A DNA stretch of 64,000 bases from Tubiluchus corallicola (Eukaryota > Priapulida > Priapulimorpha > Priapulimorphida > Tubiluchidae), in NCBI GenBank assembly GCA_030141605.1, contig JAQGDQ010000094.1, forward strand, positions 124,001-188,000, in the 5' to 3' direction. The notes below the pieces were generated by a model. It saw only the letters and a program-made list of their open reading frames with translations, ran no database searches and had not been told where the DNA came from. Shown piece by piece: positions 25,514 through 36,005 of this stretch. The position numbers and the translations under genes were made by a program. Each line of letters opens with the position of its first letter. Position 1 is the first letter of the stretch.

Positions 25514-28240
25514 GAGCTAGTTTGGGGCGTACAAAAAATTGTTCGAAATAAAGTAAATCAATCAATCTCTCCCTCTATCACCTTCTCTCTCTTTGTCTCT
25601 ATTTCATTTTTTCTCTTTCTCGATCTCCTTCGCTGCCCCTCTCTCCCACTCTCTCTCTCTCTCGCTTTCTCTCTGTCCTCCCCCCTCTCTCTCACTCTTA
25701 CAAACCATAACAATGATTAGTAATGCGCAGGATAAGCGAAGTAACTAGAATGAATGTCATCGTGCTCATGAATTGGATATCCTTCTTTAAAATAATCTTT
25801 AGTTTAAACATTTATTTCTTCTATTATTGTCATTAATGAATTTCAAAGTTTAACTATTTGCTTGACTACACAGTTTTCACATATTGTCTGTTTGTTCTAA
25901 TACTTTTTTCACTTAGTGTTATCTGACGTGAATTTACCAAACTATTAATTGTGAACTAGGTACAGTATAAATCAAAGTTAGTTAACTTTGCTCAATTTAT
26001 TTTAAACGACAAGCTATTAGCAACACTAGCCTAGTTTGCTCGTTTGCAGTCTGCCAAAATTAGGAAAACTTGTTAGAGGAGCACACGCACCTGTGAGGTT
26101 TGCAGTTGCATATAGATGCTTTTAATCAGGCTATGTGCAGGTATAATACATCCAGGTGTTCCATAAAGGTGTATAAATCGATACTGTGCATTATATTGGG
26201 AAGTCAAGTAACAGTGAAAAGCACTATAGGCTGCTTTTCATTAAGCTAACAGCTGTGTTACACGTATGACCATATTAGGAGTACCAGGGTTTTACCTTTA
26301 TTAATTGTTCACGGATGGCTGTCATTGCTTATATAAGTTCTTCATAATCAATATTTTTTGGTAAAATTGTGCCTTAATTGTTAGTAACAATATGTAGGGA
26401 ATATTTGTGGGCTTAGCAAACTTTGCTTGAAAGGAGTAAGTTAAATGAAATTTAGTGAGATTATTAGGACGAAAACATCAAATATGCGCGCTGGTCTTGC
26501 GTAGTGTTTCAGTGTTTAACCTTGTGAGATAAACTCGTCCGCGCTTTCGTGAAAGCTTCTTTTTGATTTTATAAAATTTCGATATCAGCAGAGATTGATA
26601 TGACTTCTTGAACACCGTGACAAAAACAATGCACCGAAGGCCCCTTCTAAATAAACCTTTCGAGTCAAGATGCCGGACGGGCATATGTGATCCTCAAGAA
26701 CTTACTGTCCAGAAAGACAAAAGTCAAGAAAATCAACGGTACTCCGGTTTTTATCCATTTATTTCACTTAGATCCCATTGATCGATACAATTTCCTGCCG
26801 TATAATCATAAAACAATACCAGATATGATTTGATTCACATCACTGCCCGGAATCACAATGACTCACAAGTAATGTGCAACGTGCATTATATTTTGTACAA
26901 ATACTAGGAATCACGTACTTCCATGCTTGCATTATACAACAGTACGTTACGTATTGTAAAGTCACTCCTCGGATTTCCCTGCACAGTAAAAATATTCAGC
27001 GAGTTTGGGTCCTCGAGATCTCCAAGATAATCCAAAACTCCAAACGCGAGGAAACATTTTTCAATATTGATTGGCCGATCCCTCTCCCACTTTTCAGAAA
27101 TGATCTGTATCCTGACTGCTGTCCCAGTGCTCTGTCAGCACTGTAGGGTTCGACGCATTTCTGCTAGAAGGTGTCACTACACAACGTCAGGGAAAACATA
27201 GGTGTGGCAAAAGTTTGTAAGAATCAGTTTGTAACTTGCAGTTTCGGACGGCCTAGATTCCCACCATGGCCATTGTAGGACAGCTTAGCTCTATTGACTA
27301 ATTGTTAGAAACCATTTTACGTTGCACGACTTTCTCCTGGCTGATTTAACGAAAACAAGAACGAGGAGAAGTAAATGATGCAACGAAATAAGTTTTGTAT
27401 ATTAATTTTGATATTTACTGGATTATTAAAGTTAATTGTATCGATATAATGGTGTTGTATGGATAAATGCCTAATAACATTAATTGTAGTAAAACGTGTC
27501 GAATAAAAGCTGGTAAATTTGCACATACATATATTTATTGAACTTTCTAGATAGACTGATCCATCAACCAGTTTTAAACTGTGGTAATTTCATAGGTGCA
27601 GATAAGTCAGGTTGTTTTTTAATTATATTTATCAGGTTACTCAGCATATTGTTAGTACAGTTCACTTAAATTTTTAAAACAGTCTGATGACGTAGAATCG
27701 ATCTAGGCAAAATGTTTGTAAACTATAGTTCTTGAACTTTAAGGCTTGCAGCTTTAGTTTCTAGGCTTTATGGCTTTTAACCTGTGTAATCATTACTGTC
27801 ACAGCTTTTGTCGGTGTATATTTTTGTTTATAAGTTTGTAAAGTTGGAAATTTTGTAAATGAGCTGTAGAAATAAACTTCTGGTTTGGAATGAATTTTAC
27901 TCAGTTACTCAAAATACACTAGGAAAATGTTCAAAAGCGTCTAAAGATGTCTTTTGCGCATGCGAAAATTAAATCGTATTCGGTGCACTTTGCGACCAAA
28001 ATTGCAATGAATAAGTTGCTGCCAGGAAATCTGCTATTGGGAGATTTCATCATCTGCCATACTGCCCCCGTCTATTTGCTTCGTTTTAACCACATCCGAA
28101 AGTGTTAAGATACCCAAGTCGGTTCACTATTTTATATTAGAGGATTATCCCTGATGATCGTTTACGTTCTGGTCCTACCACGAACAATTTCGGATTTGTG
28201 TTAAACTTTGCAAAACTGCGTATACCAGATGCGTTAGCAG

Positions 28241-28254
28241 CCCCCCCCCCCCCC
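28241..28254. repeat. Poly-C run
   Basis: Fourteen consecutive C. Confidence 0.95.
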
Positions 28255-28683
28255 AACTGCACATGATGAGATATTTCTGCAGGAGGTATGTCAAGTGGAA
28301 TTCTACCTCCCTTACTTGAAAAGTCAAAGAGATGGCTGGTTTTATGTTGTAAATTCTACGAGGCAGCCTCAAATGCCCAATGTAAAAGTCACTCATTTGG
28401 AAATTTGTTTCTTCAAACATTTTTTGTACCCCTTTCGAAAAATCGAACTTGTTATTAGTCCATTATTAAATAATTATCACGCAGCATATTAGGCTATTAT
28501 TTATTTTATTTTTGCTGTTTTCTTTCACAGTCCAGGTGAGTGTGGACGTGGTCAGGTCACGTGGCAGCGGCGGAAATGCTAAAATGGGGTCGTGCCAATA
28601 ACTGAATCCAGTTAAAAAAGTCAAAGGTAAAAAAGCGACAGAAAAAAGTGATGGGGGGAAAATCACAGAAAAAAAAGAAATAA

Positions 28684-28727
28684 TGCTAACGCTAACGCTA
28701 ATCCTAACTCTAACCCCTAACCCTAGC
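28684..28727. repeat. Degenerate interstitial telomere-like repeat
   Basis: About seven units related to CTAACC on the plus strand (TTAGGG on the minus): CTAACG, CTAATC, CTAACT, CTAACCC, CTAACC, CTAGCC. A two-unit TTAGGG match also lies at 53900-53911. Confidence 0.75.
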
Positions 28728-30659
28728 CAGAATTAATTGTGAATATTTTCCTAACCAAAATTGTGATTTTTTTCCGTGACTTTATTACCGATCACCATAA
28801 GTACCCATAACTCCAGAAGTACAAGAGCTAGAATGACGAAACTTATAAGGTAGACACCTGAGACCTGACTTAGGCGGTCACAGCACAGGAATGGGGACGC
28901 GAGGAGAGGAGACGAGAAGAGCTAAATAGATTATTAAAGAAAAATGGACTTTAATTTGAACTCAAGTCTTCTGCCTTCCCAGACACCATGCTGACAATAA
29001 GAACTGAACATTTATTTACTGAGTAATTTAGAAGGCGGTCAATTTTGTTTAAAAGACCACCCTGTTTTAAGTTAACAATCTCGCGAACTCGAAATCAAGG
29101 CACACAAGGCTCACACGCACAGGTGTGCAATCTTACTAGTCACAGTACTCAGGTAAAAATTTTTAAAGAATTTTTGGCAATTGTTCTTTTTACGAATGTG
29201 TTCTTGTGAGCACAGGTGGTGGAAACGCTCAACAACACTTGAGCTGAAAATTACTTAAAACCTCAGCTGACCTTGTTTAAAGTAGTTTGTGGTAGCATAC
29301 CTGCGCGTAGTCTCGGCATTGTCAGAAAAGGATGAAAAATCCTCCAACATAGGCTGTTATTCGTTAAACAAACAATGACAGCTTAAAAGATGCACCGACT
29401 TAACTCTAAACTGTGCAAAGAGGGGTGTGGTAGGAAGGCAAAAACTATCACTTCTCCTACTGCCGCTTTATTGTTTTATTATTTTTCATTTTCATTTTGT
29501 ACAAGATAATGATGGGGTAAAAACTACATGCAACTAAATTTTGATACTAAACTTCAAAGACAAGAAGTGTGCAACAGCTCGAACACAGTCTGGATTTGAA
29601 CCAGGGGCATTTTTCACATTTCCCGTCCGTCCAGTTTGTATTAAAATTTAGTTAACTGTTTGTTCAAATCATCACTAATAATAATCTTGACATTAATATT
29701 ATAATAATTAATGAATTAGGTAATTAAACTACCCTTCATTCATAGTGAAGTTTTAGTTCATTCACACAAGATGTTTGTCAACTCTCTTTACAAGATCTAA
29801 GAATTAGCTGACAAAAGCTAAAGCTTCAATGACTTTTGAAAGGTCTCGTTTTTTCAAGCTGTCTGCTTTGCTTTCAGTCCATATTTGCGCCATTTATAAC
29901 GTAAGACACCATTTTTTATGACAATCCGTCAATCGCATTATTTCTGCGCATCTCAGCTGCAGCTAGCTTATAGATATGTATGACGTAATTATATAGCGGG
30001 GATTAGCACATTTCTATGTTAGCACTAGGCCCGTGTGTTAGGGCTTAAAATTACATAATGTGTAGCCATTATTGCAATATAGTTATCTATAGCCTAAAGT
30101 TGGTGTTAGTACAATTCCTCATTTCTTTCAGCCATAATTGTTGTGATCAAAGCAATTAGTCTTTATTGCAGCCTTTGTCCACCCCACAGGATATTTTCAA
30201 ATATTTTGCAACTGATGATGCTGTGCCATTTATGCCTTCACAATTACATTTTCAAGCTTCGTGGTACACGTTTCTATTACTAATCAAATTTTAAACAAAA
30301 ATGATTTTCTTCACAGGAAAAACAGATTTATCCACATTTAGAAATCGTACAGTTATAGAAAATTGATTGCCAGTTGTTAATGAGTTGCCATATTTGTGTT
30401 CACTACTTTTCGTGTTATCTAAACACCAGTATTTATCAAAATGTGCACGAATTATGGAGAATGAACAATAAAAAACAGTGAACTTAATTTATTTCATTTC
30501 CAGCGATATTCCTTACATGTTCAGCGATAGTTTTTGTGTCACATTGCTGTAAAGCTTCTTCTCAAGCCACTGAAATCGATGATCAGAAAATTATACATGT
30601 CTGCGTTTTTTCAGCCACATAATTCTGTTACAATGAAGTGCTATTAACAAAATGTTTAA
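28728..30659. other. Region 3' of the Id gene, nothing assigned
   Basis: AT-rich. A B-box-like GGTTCAAATCC on the minus strand (29592-29602) suggests a SINE relic. CAGGTG motifs lie near 28854, 29120 and 29213. No coding region is supported. Confidence 0.4.
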
Positions 30660-31814
30660 TAAGTATTTTCATAGATTTTTATTATAAAATCTGTTACACT
30701 CTCATATTTTACACATTTACACATTGAAGCATAATACAATAATCATATAATACAAAGTGAATGTTAATACATTTCAATACAATATTTACATACTTATAAA
30801 CGCAAAAATAAATCAAACTGTAATTCTCTAATTCACCTGCAAATATCAAATGTTTTGAATTTTTTCAAATGTTGAAGTTTTATAAACGTGGCAGCACAAA
30901 TACCTGAACTTTTAAAACCTAAAATTTGTCAGCAAAACATAATTTCATGCACTTACACAGTCTCTCTACTGAAGTTTATCAATATATACTACAGTGCATG
31001 ATTAAGATAAAGGTAAATTCCTAAGAACAAAATACACCTAGTTTCAATTAAGTTTAAGTGTTCCAGAAAATATACAGGTAATATTGACAATGACAAGTCT
31101 ATTTAAGTAGGTATGCCACAGCTGCGTTTTAGTGCAAAAAATATAGGCCATTGAAGATTGACAACAAAACAATAATTATCTCTTCGTCAACTAGGACACA
31201 TTTAATAGCCAAAAACAGTTGGGGCATATCCATGAAAGCATATTTTCATGTATACACAATAAAGGTGGTAATATTACTTATTAAGTGGGAGCACATGGCG
31301 ACTAGGAAAATTAAGCATTTCCACTAAAAGCTTATTTACAATACCTCATCACAAACCATGTTTCACTATTACAACAATACAATTTACAATTGCAGACTGA
31401 AGACAGATTAAACTTACATACCACAAATACAGGTCATATACAAACTTTATAAACATATTGCACATTTAAGACCTGGGTAAACAGACAGAGCTTGAACAAA
31501 GCTAAAGGTTAACATATTTTTGTGAACTTACAGAAATCGAACACCAAGATTTTCAGGAAATAAAATTTCAAAATACTTTATGATTGCAACATAGTGGATA
31601 AATTAAATTATGGGTTACAAAGTCACTGATGTTGTGCCTTCCTTCACAAGGATTTTTGTGCAGAATGTGCTGAATAAAAGTGAAGCTGTCTGTTCCTCTT
31701 TAGCAATAAAAGTTTGTGGAATGTCAGCCATCAATGATAATTATGAGTGATTAACTCTTTAGTCCAGGGCCCATCCAAAAAGTAAAGTCAACAAGCCAGG
31801 AATCTACAGCCCTA

Positions 31815-31871
<57 letters not shown>

Positions 31872-31933
31872 TTCTCTGCCTGTAGCATTTGTCTTCAGCT
31901 CAGCCAGTCTGACTAAAATCATTCTTTTGGAAT
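30660..31933 (-). other. Probable 3' UTR exon of the Id gene
   Basis: On the minus strand an acceptor-like TTCGTTTACAG ends at 31934, so a third exon could start at 31933. An AATAAA signal on that strand lies at 30678-30683, with another near 30488. The interval is AT-rich with no frame. A CT run (31818-31876) sits near its 5' end. A UTR-only third exon is known for several vertebrate Id genes. Without transcript data the limits are guesses. Confidence 0.4.
31818..31876. repeat. (CT)n microsatellite
   Basis: About 55 bp of CT dinucleotide with slight interruptions at the right end. Confidence 0.95.
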
Positions 31934-32100
31934 CTGTAAACGAAGAAAAACACAAATATTTAGGTTCTTTGTGTCACTAAGAAAAAATTGCGCTGTTTCT
32001 CACGCTCGAATAATGGACTGTCTTTACCCAACACGCACCTGTAGGACATGAATCGGGGAATTAATTTATTTGAAAACACTGCTATGCAAACAGTGAGCAG

Positions 32101-32175
32101 GATGGCTTAGTGTAACGGGCACTCGAGGTCGGATGGGATACAGGACACAGCTGCAGTCTGCATCCGCAGGTAATG
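32101..32175 (+). repeat. tRNA-derived SINE-like head in Id intron 2
   Basis: GGATGGCTTAGTGTAACGGG resembles a tRNA 5' half with a pol III A box, and is followed by GGTCGGATGGGATAC in the place of a B box. The 3' half does not pair as a tRNA acceptor, so it is a SINE-type fragment and not a tRNA gene. Confidence 0.35.
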
Positions 32176-32714
32176 CTCATCCTGCAAACTGTTTTTTCTC
32201 TGAACAGGGCAAATAGCACCACTGATTTTAATCCCAGCAATCATCAGTTGGTGAACAATTGAACAGTCATTGCACAGGTGCGGTTTTTGGGTGAAATCAC
32301 TCCAAAATTACGCTAGTTCTAGCCCAGTCATGGGAAGTGAGTTTTCTAAATAGACCAGCGAGGTCGAGCAGGGACAGTAATGAGTGGGTATTGTGTCAAT
32401 CTTAATAGGAGGATGTACTATCAGGCTGTCCCAATAACTGAAAACACTCCCAAAGAAATGCATAGCATGGAAACTGACATTTATCTAGAACAAAATCTAT
32501 GAAAACTCTATCATAAATAAATTGTAAGCTTTGTTTTTCTCAAGCTGTGATGTAATTTAAAGAAGTCAATAAGTCCAAACGTTTTACGCAAATTTGTTTT
32601 ATTTTGATATTTTTTCTTTTTCACAACTCTGATTGTATTTTTCATTCCCCATCCCAAGCATTTTAGTGCACGTTAACACTAAGCTATTCTGCATCGTACA
32701 AGAAGTAATCTTAC

Positions 32715-32756
32715 CTGTAATAATTATATATTATTTCTATGTACATCATGCATATT
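32715..32756 (-). other. Id exon 2, 3' UTR part and second splice donor
   Basis: After the stop codon exon 2 runs to 32715, where the minus strand reads ATTACAG|GTAAGATT, a consensus donor (GT at 32714-32713). A donor this good just past the stop supports an intron in the 3' UTR. Confidence 0.5.
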
Positions 32757-32846
32757 TCAACAGGACACTGATCTGGACTCACAGATGTCTCGTGTGAGAA
32801 GCGGATACTTTTCTGTATGTTGACTTGTGTGCTCTAATGAACAATT
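32757..32846 (-). CDS. Id-type HLH protein, coding exon 2 (C-terminal tail)
   Basis: This exon supplies the last 29 residues and the TGA stop (32757-32759) of the Id protein that starts at 35115. Its acceptor on the minus strand is a pyrimidine-rich stretch ending in TTGTTGCAG just before 32846. It joins in phase 0 to the exon 1 donor at 34795, giving a continuous frame. The tail (start NCSLEHTSQH, end SRSVSC) is polar and has no recognised domain, as is usual for the short variable C-termini of Id proteins. The splice sites and the preserved phase are seen in the sequence. The joined product, 136 residues, is close to vertebrate Id2 in length. The 1948-bp intron position after the HLH exon is the classic Id intron. 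Confidence 0.75.
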   Translation of the reverse strand, partial: NCSLEHTSQHTEKYPLLTRDICESRSVSC

Positions 32847-34794
32847 CTGCAACAAAAAGAAATAAAAATCAACAACGGTTTATCTATGGGTATATAATAA
32901 TATATATTTTATATCAGTTTTATAATGATACATAAACTATCTGAATACTTCAAAGACGACGAGAAAGACCGACTTAGAAAACGAGTGTGTTTCATGAGGA
33001 TCAGTAGATAACGCAGCATCAGTGCTCCGTACTCTGTACGAATGACGCAAGCCTGGAAACCATTATGAATAATTCAGCTGCATTAACCAAACCGCCAGCA
33101 TGTATTTACTAAGAAGACACTCAAACGGCCGTCCCAGGAGAAATTTTAGTGAACGATTGCTGCGGAATTTGATTGAGGTTCCTCTGTGTAAGATCAATAG
33201 ACGCTGGTCCATCTAATGCAAACGCGGCAAGATGAAATTACTCGTCGTCATGGCAGCGGGATGAAGATGATAAGTTAAATTATCAGCTTCACTTTAAATT
33301 AGAATTTTGTTAATGTGTGACACAGGTTTAGAGAAAAGACTGCACAAATGTGAGCGTATGTTGCTTTATTAATCTTGTTAAATACAGCATGCCGAAAACA
33401 GCTATTTGGCAGACACGTAGTAAACTGAGTTTTCACAGCAAGCCTATTATTCGCTTTAATAAAGGCAAAAATTGATGCTGTTCATTAGTTTTTCAGCTAC
33501 GTTTTGTACAAACAGTAAAGTTAGAGTTACACAGTCTGGCAAACTACAAGCTACAGCACTCAACCGCAGAGTATATATTTTATATATTGATAGTTGTGGC
33601 GGGACAGGAATCTATTTGCGTGTTCGATGAGTATACACACTCTCTCGATGAGAAAAGTGGGGGGAGGGCAGTCTGGCAGTATTTAAGAAGAAACTGCCTG
33701 AAGCAATTTTTCTAGCAGTCACGTATCGATTTCTAATCAAGTCTGACATTATTTAACTTTGGTATCTTATTTCCTGTGCTCTCAAGGTTTGACTGTGAGG
33801 TTATAGGGTTATGTACGTAAAAATAATGTTCCCGCGAAGCAAGTATTAAAATAGGTTTGTTCATTGATACCTTTGAAACCATAAAATAAGCTGGTGTGTT
33901 AGCGTTCAGGATAAATTTTACAGGCTACAGGAATAACAGTTGACCAAGTGCAAATCAGAACGCCTTACATATTTAGCAGTCCATAGCCACAGACTGGAGT
34001 GCAGATCTGACGTACGAATAGAGTGTATATTATTGATCGTGTTTTTACTGTGGATGGTCGCATGAAGCCACAGCGGGTAACATGCCTAGTATTGATCACA
34101 CAATGGTTTCTGCAATATGAGAACGTCAAGCGTACTTCACATACTAATACAATCTACCATCTGTCCAAACAGGGCAGAGTCATATTTGCAGCAGCCAATG
34201 TTGACAAAGACAAAGTGTTACTAAAGCACAGTAGGTCCAGAATCACCTAGTAGCAGATGAAGTGAAAAACTGCTTCTTCCGCAATTAAACAATAAATTAG
34301 CAATATTATAGATAGAGGAAGTATTAAGCTTTTTAGTAAGACGTAGACAATTTTAACTTGCAGAGCATTTTTACGAAGCTAACTATCACTGACTCGCAGC
34401 AAATGTTCGAAGCGTCAAGATATCTGTAATCACAATACCACGATACCTAACAGACTCACTTTTCGTAGTGATCAGTGAGTAAATTCAAAATTACGATCGT
34501 TTTGCCTTATTTCCAACGTAACTTTTGCCACGTAACTCATAGAAATGTGAGTCTAAGCACAAAATAAGTACTTAATATTTTTTAACAAAAATCGTAAGTA
34601 AATGAGAAATTACAACGTAGTACTTGACAAAAATCCCACGTATTATGAGAAATTACAACTTTAAAATATCTGCCAGTACTTTATAAATTTGTAAAAATTA
34701 TTTACGTATAAATCTACACGTAACTGCGAATTTTTGTTTCGTCTGCGTGGCTAAAGCCATTGCAGTGAAATAAAATAAATAAATATAATTTTAC
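32847..34794 (-). other. Id intron 1
   Basis: GT at 34794-34793 (GAG|GTAAAA) and AG at 32848-32847 on the minus strand. AT-rich, 1948 bp. The plus-strand frame at 34023-34250 starts at GTG, has no domain and is not called as a gene. Confidence 0.7.
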
Positions 34795-35115
34795 CTCTAA
34801 GATGGTTTTGTACGTGTTTTCCACTGACTGGAATTCTCCTAATGGTGTTCGATTTGGAACTGTCAATCTCTGTATGGGAGCTATCATCGGGTGACCATCC
34901 AAAGCTGACTGTAAATCCAAAATGTAATCTATAACATGTTGTAAAATCTCTACTTTACTCAGTTTCTTGTTATGTGGAATCGTCGGCACTATTTCTTTCA
35001 ATAAATTGAATAACTCGACCATTTCATCCTTTTCTTCTTGCGGCTTTTTGGATATCTTGTGCTCCTTCACACCCGTAGATTTATGCACTTTATGTTGCAC
35101 ATGAACAGCCTTCAT
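34795..35115 (-). CDS. Id: Id-type inhibitor of DNA binding (HLH), coding exon 1
   Basis: Encodes residues 1-107 of a 136-residue Id protein. Residues about 27-44 form helix 1, 45-51 the loop (TIPHNKK), and 52-72 helix 2, which holds the family hallmark [16 protein letters not shown]. It is followed by a LDGHPMI segment. There is no DNA-binding basic region before helix 1. In this family that means the protein dimerises with class I bHLH (E/Daughterless) factors in the nucleus and blocks their DNA binding, which restrains differentiation. RTPL at 89-92 resembles the RxxL destruction box of vertebrate Id proteins, though the usual N at the end of that motif is Q here. The ATG at 35113-35115 follows a plausible leader of about 80 nt and begins MKA, as Id2 does. 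The exon ends at 34795 at GAG|GTAAAA; reading on would add an unrelated tail, so splicing is preferred. Identity is very secure; assignment to one Id paralogue is not possible. Confidence 0.95.
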
Positions 35116-35195
35116 TTTGACAATAAGTTGTCCTAACTAACAAAGTATTAGCTTGTGTTAAACGATAAACACTGAGCAACAGTTGAGTTCGGAAT
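35116..35195 (-). other. Id 5' UTR (predicted)
   Basis: Start inferred from the TATA position. An initiator-like CATTCC on the minus strand has its A at 35195, 26-34 bp below the TATA box. The leader is about 80 nt. Confidence 0.45.
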
Positions 35196-35350
35196 GTTGC
35201 TAGTTCAGTGCCAGAGAGCGTATATATAAGGCGGAGTTAGATATAGAGTGTCAAGCCCCGCCTACTGGTCGGCTCAATCAGTGAGTCTGCTCTCACGCTA
35301 ACACAGCCAATGACAGCTGTTACTACGCGTCCTTAGTTACTTTCCCACAG
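35195..35350 (-). promoter_or_regulatory. Id proximal promoter
   Basis: Reading upstream from the predicted start: TATA box at 35221-35229 (minus strand TTATATATA); GC box GGCGGGGC around 35255-35263; CCAAT at 35307-35311 in inverted orientation; CAGCTG E-box at 35313-35318; and at 35342-35349 the minus-strand TGTGGGAA, a full match to the Su(H)/CSL consensus YGTGRGAA. The spacing is that of a focused RNA polymerase II promoter. Occupancy by any factor is inference. Confidence 0.7.
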
Positions 35351-35761
35351 CCAGGGTGCCAATTAACCCCACCTGCAGCGTGAAATAACATCGAACATGT
35401 GTGCGAGTAGCAACAGAAGCAGTTGGCAAAGATGTACACTTTCCAGCCACAAAATTAATTTTCTGTTGCTTTTTGCTTCGAAACAAATAATGTATATGAG
35501 AATACCAGAAGTTTAAAAAAGTTTATGCCACTGTGGCATGCCTGCCTGTAATAGTTAAATAGTTTTCTTAATCATGTTAGAGTTGTAAAAATTTTGTTGT
35601 AAGAAAGATCAAAACGCTGTGTAAATCTTGACAGATTTCGTCATTTACATATTGATAAGATAATTTTCAGATGTCTTCGTGCATTCCCACGGCTGTTATA
35701 TATACATAAACCTAGTCCGGTATGTACAACACGGTGATTAATTACACTCCTTTAAGAAAAC

Positions 35762-36005
35762 TGCCCCGTCTTCGCCAGTCTGTCGCCAGTCTTGTGACGT
35801 CATCTATTCAATACGCTGCTCGTCTGGCGCCGCTAAGGCGGTTGGCATAGCAACAAGTATGTCAATCACAGCTAGCTCAAGTGTCCGAACTTGTAGTATT
35901 CAGCACCTCGGGGTTGTTCTTACTTCTGGCAGCACACCTGCATGATCTACATGCTTGTGTGTATGTTTAGCAATGTTTTGGTAGGAAGATGTCTGGCGCC
36001 AGCTC
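35762..36005 (-). promoter_or_regulatory. Candidate BMP/SMAD and CREB upstream element of Id
   Basis: Some 570-830 bp above the predicted start lie: two CGCCAGTCT copies (about 35774 and 35785), a perfect CRE TGACGTCA (35795-35802), GTCTGGCGCC (35822-35831), a near-match RFX X-box GTTGGCATAGCAAC (35841-35854), and a second GTCTGGCGCC inside the palindrome CTGGCGCCAG (35991-36002). GGCGCC next to GTCT/AGAC is the type of element through which SMAD1/5 and SMAD4 act on vertebrate Id genes. Spacing here (adjacent) is not the classic N5 form, so function is a hypothesis. Confidence 0.45.

Noticed and set aside
32101-32175. tRNA gene in Id intron 2
   Set aside because: Only the 5' half looks tRNA-like. 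No acceptor stem or proper B box, so a SINE-type relic is more likely.
34023-34250. 75-codon frame in Id intron 1, opposite strand
   Set aside because: Starts at GTG and not ATG, has no domain, and lies in an intron.
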